From assembly GCF_022965805.1 (NCBI RefSeq), contig NC_133110.1:34596317-34660316 (forward strand): 64,000 nucleotides of DNA, written 5' to 3'. The DNA is from Primulina eburnea. Taxonomy: Eukaryota; Streptophyta; Magnoliopsida; Lamiales; Gesneriaceae. Every line of letters starts with the position of its first letter. Within the stretch, counting starts at the first letter, position 1. Under the pieces are notes generated by a model. It did not search any database and was not told the DNA's origin. It saw nothing but the letters and a program-made list of their open reading frames with translations. Made by a program: the position numbers and the translations under genes. Shown piece after piece: positions 10,660 through 21,289 of this stretch.

Positions 10660-12130
10660 ATGTTTTGACCTTTCATGGTAAACTTGATGTTTGGTCAAAT
10701 TATGGCACTTTAGTTGTCACAATACACTACCACATGATCTTGTCTTATCGCAAATTCGGTTATTATCCATTTCATTAAAATTGCTTCTTTAATAGCCTCG
10801 GTCATAGCCTTGTATTCAGTTTCTGCAGTGGACAAAACAACCACTGGTTAGATGGTGGAATTCCAGCATATTGCAGTACCAAATACAATGAAGATAAAAC
10901 CACTTGTTGATTTTCGTGTGCCCAAGTTTTCATGCAAATTTTGAATCTACAAATTCCACAACTAGTTAAGTAGTTTCTTCTTGTTTTCTGAACAACAGTC
11001 CTAGATTTGGGCTTTCCTTTCAAAAATCTCAAGGTTCATTTTAGAGCCTCCCAATGTGACTTCCCTGGATTTGTCATGAACCTTGAACCTACAGTTATAT
11101 AAGACATATGCTAAATTTGGCCGGCCGGCTACACACCATTACATACATGACACTCCCAACTGCACTTGCATAGGGTACCTGTGCCATATGTTCCCTTTCT
11201 GCCTCTTCAGTGGGCGATTGCGAAGTTGGGAGCTTATAGTGTTGTCCTAGCGGACTAGATACTTGTTTTGATTCATACCTGCTGAACCTCTGTGAAACTC
11301 TCAACAAGTAAGATTTGGTTGAGAAATAATATCATTTTGTCCTTTCTCTTCCTAATTTCCATCCCTAGTATTTTCTTTGCCTCACCTAGATCTCTCATTT
11401 TAAAATCTGAATTTAGTTTTTTTTTTTTCCTTAACTAGAACTTTCTATAAGCATGTCATCCACTCATTATAGGAGAAAAATAATCACATGATCACCGTCC
11501 TTTCTTTAAGTACACACAACTATCAAACTCGCTTATGGTAAAACTAGTTTTCATACTGTAATCATCTAATCTTTTATATCACTGTCTCGGTCTTTGTTTT
11601 GTCCATACAAAGATCTTCTCAAAAGACACACCTTGTTTCTGTCTTCCGTTGTTACAAAGTCCTCAAGCTAATCCATGTGGATTGTTTCTTCTAATTCTAC
11701 ATGTAGAAATGCAATGTTTAAATCTAAATCTAATTGCTCCAATTCTAAGTCTAACTGAGCTACCAATGCTATAATTAGCCTTATAGAGGAATATTTCATT
11801 ACATGGGAGTATATCTCATTAAAGTCGACTACATTACTTTATAAGTATTCTTTGGCTACTGTCCTGACTTTATACCTCATACTTTCTGTCTTATGAGTTC
11901 CGTCTTTTAGTTTATAGATCCATTTACACCCAAAGATCTTCTGCCATTTTGGTTTAGCCACTAATTTCCAGGTGTTATGCTTCATTAGAGACTTATTCTC
12001 TTCCTTCATGGCTTTAAGCCATTCTTCTTTCTGGTCACAACTCACAAATCATGGCTTACCTTAATGAAGTTGGTTCAAGAGTGTTTACATCTTCTGCTAC
12101 TAATAGTGCATACCAAGTTAAGTCTGCATA
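10660..12130 (-). pseudogene. Ty1/copia reverse transcriptase-RNase H remnant
   Basis: Three minus-strand fragments carry copia signatures. 11839-12045 has the start of the reverse transcriptase (EWLKAMKEENKSLMKHNTW, then FGCKWIYKLKDGT). 11095-11307 has the end of it (VPYASAVGSVMYVMVCSRP). 10680-11032 has RNase H; its conserved part near 10760-10840 reads VVLSTAETEYKAM and then VVVYCDN followed by a stop, in a frame different from the neighbouring open frame. Frameshifts and stops separate all parts and the catalytic YVDD block was not found. Non-functional. Confidence 0.82.
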
Positions 12131-12378
12131 GCTTGACCAATCAGGTGTCTTACTTCTCTTTTTTGTCCGTCCCTAAGTAATACATACTGAATTGTATCAT
12201 GTTCTATGTTTTGTTGATCAACTTATTCATTCTTGTCAGTGTCGAAAGATTGATTTAAAAAAGGTGAATAAATAATCTCAACAAATTTGCAAATTAATTT
12301 GGTTGGATTAGCAATAATGAATTGTAATTTTCGCCAGTTGGGTATCAATAAGTCTTCAGTTTGATATTGTGTGGAAAC

Positions 12379-13557
12379 TGTAAGAACCTGAATTTCCAGC
12401 AGTAGCTAGCATGTTGCAGCAGCTAGCAATGTTTCAGCAGTTAGCAAAATTCCAGCAGCAGCTCATATTTTAGAAGCTGGTAATTTTCCAGCAGACATGT
12501 ACTTTTCCAGCAGATAGAATCCAGCAGAAGAGCGAGATTCCAGCAGACAGTTACTAGTTCAGCCTAGACTTGTAACTGAAGCATTAACATGGAATAAAGG
12601 CTGTTAATGACAGATTATGGTCATTAATAGGGAGGCTAACGGTCAGAATTTGGCCTATAAATAACACCCTCAAGTCTCTGAAATTGGTGTTACACAAATC
12701 CTGAGTTATCACTTGAATTTTTGAGTTAAGAGAGTGCTTATTTTCGAGCAGTAGAATCCAGTAGCGAGAAACAGCAGATTTCAGACTTCAACCAAAACCT
12801 TATAGCAAATTACTGAAGTGGGCTTATGTATAAATATCTTGAAACCCGTTTGATGATTTCTATTTTAAAGCAAATCATATTCTTGATTTCTGATATTTGA
12901 TTTTGAAGCACTGAAACTTAGTGAACTAATGATAGGAATATATATTCTGAACATTACTGATTACTGATTACTGGCCTCACCCCTCAGAGGAGAGAACATA
13001 TAGGGGACTGATATCAGTTTTAGCCTTGAAAATCACGAACGTGCTCAGTGTTTACTTGTTAAATTTCTGATTACTGATTACTGAATACTGATTACTGATT
13101 TCAGAATACCGAATACTGATTTCTGTTATGAAAATAAGAATTTCTGTATATTATTCATATTACTGTTTTTGTATGAAAATGATTTCGAAAACTGGGAGTT
13201 ATTAATGTCCTCGCTTACTGAGTGACAATCATATCACTCACCCACCAAACTCATCTCAGATAAGAACGAGGAAGAGTTGCTAGAAGAGGAGGAGCAGCAT
13301 CAATTTTGGGGCTGGTGATGAAGATTGTTGTTCTTAGTTCTGATTTATATTTTATATTCTGCTGCATCTATTCAAACATTGTATTTTCCGGTTTTACAAT
13401 TTCGCTGTAAAACATTTATCATTGAGTTTGTATCAGACAATGATTATTATGAATAAAAGACTGATTTCTGAATTTTGTACTTCTGATACTTGTTGTTTTC
13501 GAATGTAAATTTGAGAGCAACGCCGGTGTCAACCAACCCCCGTCCCGGGGCGTGACA
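12379..13557 (+). mobile_element. Solo LTR of the chromovirus family (1,179 bp)
   Basis: It runs from TGTAAGAACCTGAATTTCCA to CCCGGGGCGTGACA and matches over its length the LTRs at 32878-34057 and 42972-44154, with more differences than those two have between themselves. A perfect 5-bp duplication GAAAC flanks it (12374-12378 and 13558-13562). No interior remains. The LTR is rich in CAGCAG and TGATTACTGA repeats. Confidence 0.92.
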
Positions 13558-13562
13558 GAAAC

Positions 13563-14363
13563 GGACTCACTGAATGTTTGAACAAGAAAATGGTATGGTT
13601 GAATTAATAGTTAGGCTATCAAATTGAATATATATAAGAGTAACTGAAATAGCAAGTGTGCAGAAAATATTTATGGATATTCTGATTCTTGATCCGAGAC
13701 AAACTTAACATGTACTAAAAAAAATTCGTGTTGAGCTGTGTTTAATTAATTTGTTTGATAATTCGCGAGCTTTATTATTTTATAAATATATTACGAGTAT
13801 AAATTAAATATATATTTTTGAACTTTTCGAATATTTATTTTTGAATAATAATTTAAATAACTCTCAAACATGCTCGAATTTTTCAACCGAACTCGAGTTC
13901 TAATTTGAATAGAATTATTTTAAAATATTCAAAATTCGAATCGAGTTCAATTTTGTTGAACAAAATTCAAACAAAAAATTTTAAAATATTGGAAATTCGA
14001 ATCGAGTTTGAGTTCGAATATATGTAATCTGAGCCTTGAAAGTTTTTCCATATTCAACCACCCAATTCGGTTCGTTCTTACCACACTCCAATCTAAAGTA
14101 TAAAAATGAGGTTTTGAAATAATTATAACATTTTAAAATCGTGAATAGACATACCATTCATAATCTCAAATTTCATAAAGGAATATACAAAATCCCCAAA
14201 TTTGATCAAAATATTATGTGCATCACTTTTATAACTCTTGCCAATCATATCATAAATAAATAAGTTTTGTGATGCACATTGGAAATCAACATCAAAAGTC
14301 TATAATATCATTTCTTTAAACAGAATTATCCAAGATCCAATTTTTGCCTTCTGATTTTCATTT
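13563..14363. other. AT-rich spacer before the Tat element
   Basis: The first ~80 bp may still belong to the decayed copia element. The rest is AT-rich DNA with repeated TTCGAATCGAGTT-like words around 13860-14010 and no coding content that I recognise. Confidence 0.5.
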
Positions 14364-14368
14364 GAAAC

Positions 14369-15081
14369 TGATACCCCTATAAGGGCCCGGGTCATGGAGG
14401 ACCCGGGAAGTTTCATTGAGTAGCCCATATAGAAACCGGGAGGGCGATTGTTACCCACGCGACTGGGCGCTTCATGCATGACCGGGTATTTACTTACCTC
14501 CCGGGCAACTAGGGACCGGGCTTTCATGCTAAAGTCGAGGGCTCAATACTCGAGTAACTTACTTAGAAGATCTTATAGATTGTAGGGAAGAAAGCGACTG
14601 GGCGGGAAGTCAACGTCTTTCACCTGAACGTATCCCCGAAAATATGGAAAAGAAAGGGACTGGACATGCAGTCAACGTCCCTTATTCTTGGAGTACCCAC
14701 GAAGCTATCGGGTAGAAAGGGACCCGACAGGCCGTCAACGTCCGAGGGTACAAGTAGTAGGTGAGCACGCGCATCAAGGTAACCCTAGCTTCTCTTCAAA
14801 TAGCAGGTATCGTTGACATATTACAGAGGTCTGAAATTTCTTCACTCTCCAGCATCCATACATATTGCTTTAAGTTTCCCTCTCGACAACCCTGCTGACT
14901 TAAGCATCGGAGTGGTCATGCCGGACACCCTTCCGGCGCCCATTCACGAGTTCCTTTCATTGTTTGCAGGTCACGATCGAAGCCATCTACCTTGCTCATT
15001 TTCCTAAACAACACTATAAATTCTTGATTTGACCCGGTGGAGCACCCGACCCTGCTCATCCATTTTACCCGGATCGCATCA
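14369..15081 (+). repeat. 5' LTR of the Tat-like element
   Basis: 713 bp, GC-richer than the surroundings. It contains three ~62-bp sub-repeats (starting near 14590, 14652 and 14715) of the form GAAAGNGACNNG...GTCAACGTC, possible U3 enhancer repeats. The 64-codon ORF at 14813-15007 recurs identically in the 3' LTR and is not considered a gene. Confidence 0.95.
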
Positions 15082-15100
15082 TTGGCGCCGTCTGTGGGAA
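15082..15100 (+). other. Primer-binding site of the Tat-like element
   Basis: TTGGCGCCGTCTGTGGGAA lies immediately after the 5' LTR, the usual place for tRNA-primed minus-strand synthesis. TGGCGCC is the expected complement of a tRNA 3' end; I do not assign the tRNA with certainty. Confidence 0.85.
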
Positions 15101-15120
15101 ATTGAGACTAAGGCGTTGAT

Positions 15121-18100
15121 ATGGCTCACACGAGGAAAACTAACCAGAACACTTCCCGGGTCCAGGGAGTTGACGCGAATCATTCAAGACAAGAGGACGC
15201 TCCTCCCGATCTTATCACTATGACTCCAGCGGAGTTTGATAAACGCATTAATGAAGCCGTAGAGAGAGCTATGGCTAGGCGGGAAGCTTCCCACAATGAT
15301 ATACCACTCGAGAAGGAACCAGAAAAAGAGCAGGAGCAGCAGCAGGAATTGAGGGAGGAGGAGAAGAGGGGAGAAGTGGAGGAATCCTCTGCTGGTTCTA
15401 AGTCACCAACGATAGCCGAGGAGATGCTGGAGTTAAAACAGAAAATGAAAGTCTTGGAAGGACAGCTGGAAAATCGTGGAACTTCTCGAGCGTCTGTCAA
15501 AGGACGCCCGTTTGCTGAGGCTATCATCCGGGAACCTCTTCCTGGAAACTTTAAATCTGCTAAAGATAGGGCGTATGATAGAAACGAGGACCCGGAAGAA
15601 CACCTGGCCAGGTTCGAGAATATGGCTATGCTGCACTGTTACACTGATAGGATCAAGTGTAAAGTGTTTTTAACCACGCTGGTGGACTCAGCTCAGAGAT
15701 GGTTTGATGGATTGGCTCCATTGAGTATTAAATCATTTGAGGATTTTCGGAAAGCCTTCTTACACCATTTCAGCAGCAGTAAGAAGTATAAGAAAACTGC
15801 TTTCAGTTTGTTCGAAGTGAGACAGGGAATAAACATGCCCCACAATGACGCTTTGGTTATCCAAGCTCGGGTGGCCAATTACGACATTCTGAGAGTCTTC
15901 GTGGATTCCGGCAGTTCAGTCAATGTGATTTTCAAAGATGCCTTAGTGCAGATGGATTTGCAAGGGTTTAAGTTGGAAGCTGTGGAGACTGTCCTTTTTG
16001 GTTTTGCTGGACATGCAGTTTATCCGGAGGGAGAAATTGTTCTGCCACTCACTCTAGGCTCCCAGGACATCAAGAAAACGGTCATGACCACCTTCACAGT
16101 GGTGGACTCCCCATCATCTTACAATATCATTCTGGGGAGACCGGCCATGAATGAGTTGAGGGCAGTAGCATCTACTTATCATCAAAAGATCAAATTTCCA
16201 GTGGGAAGCCAGGTGGGAGAAGTTCGTGGAGATCAACCCTCTTCCCGAAAATGTTATGTGGAAGGTATCCGGGCAGATCAGGGCAAGTCGAAAAAGGAGG
16301 GGAAGAAACCCAGGGTGGAGGAAGTTTGGAAGGGTGGAGTGGAGAAAGGAGAAGTTCACTTTGTGGCAGAGGAAGAGCAGGAAGCTGTGGAGATAGGACC
16401 AGGCCAACAGATCCGGGTGGCCCGAGACCTCGATATATCCACCCGGGTCAGTTTACTTAAATGTTTAAAGACTAATATTCATGTGTTTGCCTGGTCCCAG
16501 CAGGAACTAACAGGGATTTCACCCCTGATATCTGAGCATCAATTAAACACTCTCCCGGGAGCTCACCCGATCAAACAGAAGAAGAGACACTTTGGTCCCG
16601 AGAAAGACAAAGTTATTGATGAACAGGTGAAAGAGTTGCTGCAAGCCGGTCACATCCGGGAGATACAATTTCCTACATGGCTCTCGAATGTGGTGCTGGT
16701 ACCCAAAGCCGCCGGGAAATGGAGGATGTGTGTTGATTTTCGGGACCTCAATAAAGCTTGTCCCAAGGATCATTACCCACTGCCCCGGATTGACCAGTTG
16801 GTGGATTCCACCTCAGGCTTCGAGCTGCTCAGTTTCATGGATGCCTATCAGGGATATCATCAAATTCCCTTGGCAAAAAATGATCAAGACAAGGCCAGTT
16901 TTATCACCTCGGGAGGTACATTTTGTTATGTTGTGATGCCTTTCGGGTTAAAAAATGCAGGGGCCACATATCAGCGTTTAATGGATAAAGTCTTTGAGAA
17001 GCAGCTGGGAAGGAATCTGGAGGTTTATGTGGATGATATTCTGGGAAAGTCAAAAGAGGTGATGGATTTTATTGCTGATTTGGAATAAACCTTTACCACT
17101 CTGACGTCTTATGGAGTCAAGCTCAATCCTGCTAAATGTATTTTCGGAGTCAAGAGTGGTAAGTTTTTGGGCTTTATAGTGACAGAGCGGGGGATCGAGG
17201 TCAACCAAGAAAAAGTGAAGTCCGTCTTATGTATGCCTTCTCCCCGATCTGTCAAAGAAGTGCAGAAGTTGACCGGGAGGATTGCCTCTCTATCCCGGTT
17301 TATATCTCGGTCAGCCCACAGAAGTTATCCTTTCTTTCAGGTTCTCAGAAAAGCCCAAAAGTTCGGATGGGATGACAAGTGCGAGCAGGCTTTCCAAGAT
17401 CTTAAAAAGCATCTAGCCGAGCTTCCAGTTCTGGTAAAGCCTGAGCCCGGGGATAAATTGTTTGTCTAGTTATCCACTACTGAATATGCTGTCAGCTCTG
17501 TCTTAATAAAGGAAGAAGGCTCGGATCAAAAGCCTGTCTATTATGTCAGTCACGCCCTAAGAGGTCCCGAGCTGCGGTATAGTGAAGTGGAGAAGATGGC
17601 CCTGGCTTTAGTTGTGACTGCCCGGAAATTGCGGCCTTATTTTCTATCACATCCTATTATCGTTCTTACTAACAGCCCGCTTGGAAGAATTATGACTCAC
17701 TCTGAAGTATCCGGGCGGATGATCAAATGGAATGTGGAATTGGGGGAATACGATATTGAGTATAAGCCCCGGTTGGCCATAAAAGCGCAGGCTTTATCCG
17801 ATTTCCTATCTGAGATGATTCAACCTGCTGAGGAAGAGAGATGGAGGGTGTTTGTAGACGGGGCTTCTTGCCTGGTTGGATGTGGAGTAGGAGTCGTAAT
17901 AATCTCCCCATCGGGAGAGAAGATTAAATTGGCAGTCAAAATTGGTTCCCGGGTAACAAATAATGAAGCAGAATATGAGGCTGTTCTAGCCGGCATCCGG
18001 GCTGCCCGAGAAATTGGAGCGGCTAGGATTATATTGTATTCCGATTCACAGTTGATTACTCAGCAGATCAAGGGCGTGTATGAGGTCAAGGACGACAAAA

Positions 18101-19537
18101 TGCTCAAATATTTACATCTCATCAAAGCCCAGGCAGTCGTATTTGTGGATTGGAGCATCGAACAGATACCCCGAGAAGAAAATGGAGAGGCTGATTCCCT
18201 AGCAAAAATGGCTGCTTCTTTGTCGGAAGACAGCACCCGGGAGGTTTTATTTGTTTCCCGAGCAGTTTTAACTATTGAAGAAGAAGAAATGTTGACAATA
18301 CCCGAGGATTCTTGGATGACCCCTCTAATCAAAATTCATTCGGGACAATGAATTGCCCGAGGAGAGAGCTCGAGCACAGAAAATAAAAAGACAAGCCCCC
18401 AGGTTTGTTCTCTTAAATAATATCTTATACAGGAGATCATTCCAGGGACCATTGTTGAAGTGTTTGAGCGGGAAGGAAGAGATTTATGTTCTTCAAGAGA
18501 TTCATGAAGGATGCTGTGGTGAGCATTTGGGGGGAACATCTTTAGCTCGGAAAGCGATGCTAGCCGGGTTCTGGTGGCCGACTCTTCACCATGATTCGGC
18601 TCGAGTGGTTCGGACTTGTGAAAGCTGTCAACATCATTCCAACTTTCAGCACAGCCCAGCCACTCCTATGAAGCCTATTTGGGCATCTTGTCCTTTTGAT
18701 CAATGAGGTATGGATATAGTCGGCCCATTTCCAGTTGCTCGGGCCCAGAAAAAATTCCTGTTGGTGGCTGTGGATTACTTCTCCAAATGGGTGGAAGCCG
18801 AGCCCTTGGCTAAAATCACCGAGCAAGAGGTTTTGAAATTCTTATGGAAGAATATAGTATGTCGCTTCGGCATACCCCGGCGATTGATCTCGGATAATGG
18901 GAGACAGTTTCAAGGAAAAGAAATAACGTCTTGGTGCCAGGAAATGAAGATCACCCAGTCCTTCACTTCTGTTGCGTACCCTCAGGCCAATGGGCAGACA
19001 GAAGTTGTAAACAGAATCATTGTGCAGGCTTTAAAAACCAGACTGCAAGGCAAAGGGAAGGACTGGGTAGAAGAATTACCCAGTGTACTATGGGCATACA
19101 GGACTAATCCTCGAGCACCTACTCAAGAAACTCCGTTCAGCTTGGTGTATTGATCTGAGGCCATCCTTCCTGTTGAGATCGGTCAAACATCTGCCCGGGT
19201 AGAATCTTACCCGAGCAACAATGAGGGTAGCCGTGCATTGGAACTGGATCTATTAGAAGAAAAGAGGGACCAAGCCATGATCCGGATGGAAGCATATCGA
19301 AACCGGGTCATGAAATCCTACAACAAAAAGGTCCGAGTTCGAGACTTGCAGATAGGGGACTTGGTGATGAAGAAGGTTAATCCAGCTGGGGACGTGGGCA
19401 AGCTCGAAGCTCGATGGGAGGGGCCTTACAAAATCATTAAGAGAGTCAGTTCAGGATCTTTTTACCTAGAAGATGCTCAGGGTAAACTTCTTAAGAGACC
19501 TTGGAATGTACTTCATTTGAAGAAATATTATGCTTAG
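15121..19537 (+). pseudogene. Tat-like gag-pol polyprotein, broken
   Basis: The first open part (15121-17088, 655 codons) has gag with a charged coiled region and LARFENMAMLHCYTDRIKC. It jumps directly to the protease (VFVDSGSSVNVIF, D about residue 262). The nucleocapsid zinc knuckle expected between them is missing, which suggests an in-frame deletion. Reverse transcriptase follows with FPTWLSNVVLVPKAAGKWRM and YVDDI (about residues 636-640). In-frame stops lie at 17086, 17467, 18704 and 19151. A further stop plus a frame change is near 18349. 17830-18230 holds the second RNase H (FVDGAS, NNEAEYEAVLAGIR, YSDSQL). 18500-19150 is integrase (HHCC region, MDIVGPFPVA, SDNGRQFQG, PQANGQTEVVN). 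The last part (19238-19537) ends KRPWNVLHLKKYYA with no chromodomain. Non-functional as it stands. Confidence 0.93.
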
Positions 19538-19639
19538 CCAATGTACAGCTGTAATTTTCACTTTGAAGAAATAATAAAGGATCGTTTTCCTCATACTTTT
19601 GCCTACTATAAGTGATATTGCGTAAAACTGAGGAGACAT

Positions 19640-20250
19640 AAGCCCAGGGTTCTACTCCCTGGCTCGGGGCTCCGTACCTCGACCATTCCAAAGTCCCGGG
19701 ACCTGTTCCCCGGCCTAAGTTCCGCACCTTAGTGTTACATAAGCCCAGGGTTCTACTCCCTGGCTCGGGGCTTCGTACCTCGACCATTCCAAAGTCCCGG
19801 GACCTGTTCCCCGGCCTAAGGTTCCGCACCTTAGTGTTACATAAGCCCAGGGTTCTACTCCCTGGCTCGGGGCTCCGTACCTCGACCATTCCAAAGTCCC
19901 GGGACCTGTTCCCCGGCCTAAGGTTCCGCACCTTAGTGTTACATAAGCCCAGGGTTCTACTCCCTGGCTCGGGGCTCCGTACCTCGACCATTCCAAAGTC
20001 CCGGGACCTGTTCCCCGGCCTAAGGTTCCGCACCTTAGTGTTACATAAGCCCAGGGTTCTACTCCCTGGCTCGGGGCTCCGTACCTCGACCATTCCAAAG
20101 TCCCGGGACCTGTTCCCCGGCCTAAGGTTCCGCACCTTATTGTTACATAAGCCCAGGGTTCTACTCCCTGGCTCGGGGCTCCGTACCTCGACCATTCCAA
20201 AGTCCCGGGACCTGTTCCCCGGCCTAAGGTTCCGCACCTTAGCTCTTCAT
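19640..20250. repeat. 102-bp tandem array (six units) downstream of pol
   Basis: Units begin AAGCCCAGGGTTCTACTCCC at 19640, 19741, 19843, 19945, 20047 and 20149. The first is 101 bp and the rest 102 bp, nearly identical, with GC-rich words GGCTCGGGGCTCCGTACC and CCCGGGACCTGTTCCCCGGC. Since 102 is divisible by three, every frame stays open, which produces long false ORFs on both strands. Tandem arrays between pol and the 3' LTR are known from Tat/Ogre-type elements and can seed satellites. Confidence 0.95.
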
Positions 20251-20542
20251 AAACCCAGGTCACTACATCCTGTTAAGCGTCCGTTCGTTTCAAGCATTTA
20301 CATCACAGATATCCATTTAAAGTGTGGAAGGCTAACACCCGTTCACATAATTTGGTATCTTGGTTAGTTCTCAACACTTGTAAAATTGTGAGATTTGCTA
20401 GAACAAGAATATCCTGATCATATAAGGATCGAGTGCTAAATTTTTATAAATATTGCGAAGAAGGATAAAAGGAAAGAAAAAAATCGCATTACTACGAAGC
20501 CCAAAGACAGAGAATGAACTTAAAAATAAAAGGATTACAAGC

Positions 20543-21258
20543 CTATTCTATAGCCACAGGGCTGGTTTCTGGCTTTTTCTCCTCCTCTGTCGGCTTCTCT
20601 ATTTGCTCTGCTTCCCCCTCCCCAGGTTTTTCTTCTTCCTCCCCTTCCTCCTCTTCGGATGTACCTTCATTGTCTCCCACCCCAGCTCCTGCAAGGGATG
20701 CAATGGCTAGCTCGAAGTCTGGAAAGTTGGCTCTATCCTTGGGGATAAGCTCGGCTTCCTGGAATTGTTGCAGGCATCTTTTGAAGCCGGTCTTAAAGAA
20801 AGGATAAGCTCGATCCTCAACGGCCGCCTTGAATTCTGAAGATTCCAGGAAGGAAGTCCGCAGTTGCTCTTTTTGGCGCTCAGACTCGGCTAGAGCCTTC
20901 TCGGCTCTTTCAGCCCGGGACATTTGTTCTTCTATGGCATCTATCAGGGAGGCGTTCTTGCGATCAAGAATCGATTGATGCCTTTGAAGAGTTTCCTCCC
21001 TGATATGACTTTCATTTAATTCCTCCCGGGCTTTGGCTAGCTCCGCCTGAGCAGACTCCACAGAGCCTTGAAGGGTTGCCACTGTCTCTGAATGGAATCC
21101 CTTCAATTGAGCAAGCTCCGCTTGAATAAGCTCGTGCGTCTCTTGGAAGACCCGGAGTTGGGGAGCCTGGTGGTTAGCTAAGGAGGACACCTCTTCATAG
21201 GCTGACATTAACATATGTGCACCCTATTTTTCAAAGAGAAGGCAGGGTTGGCAAGGTA

Positions 21259-21289
<31 letters not shown>

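Larger units (their letters stand above)
7740..13640 (-). mobile_element. Decayed Ty1/copia retrotransposon (minus strand), broken by three later insertions
   Basis: On the minus strand a degenerate copia reverse transcriptase and RNase H (10660-12130) lead to a purine tract (10098-10110, complement of ATCTCCACCTT). An LTR start TGTTGGTGATATGTC follows, whose DNA continues at 8023 and leftwards. Three younger elements interrupt it: a solo LTR (8024-10077), a TRIM (10287-10629) and a solo LTR (12379-13557). Removing them rejoins the copia sequence across each target duplication. The far left and right limits are guesses; no 5' LTR was recognised. It is the oldest retroelement of this part. Confidence 0.6.

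Noticed and set aside
14813..15007. 64-codon ORF repeated at 25845-26039
   Set aside because: Present twice only because it lies in the two LTRs of the Tat-like element.
19491..20367. Three long overlapping ORFs (248, 182 and 211 codons) on both strands
   Set aside because: They run through the 102-bp tandem array, whose length is a multiple of three, so all frames remain open. The repetitive proteins are by-products.
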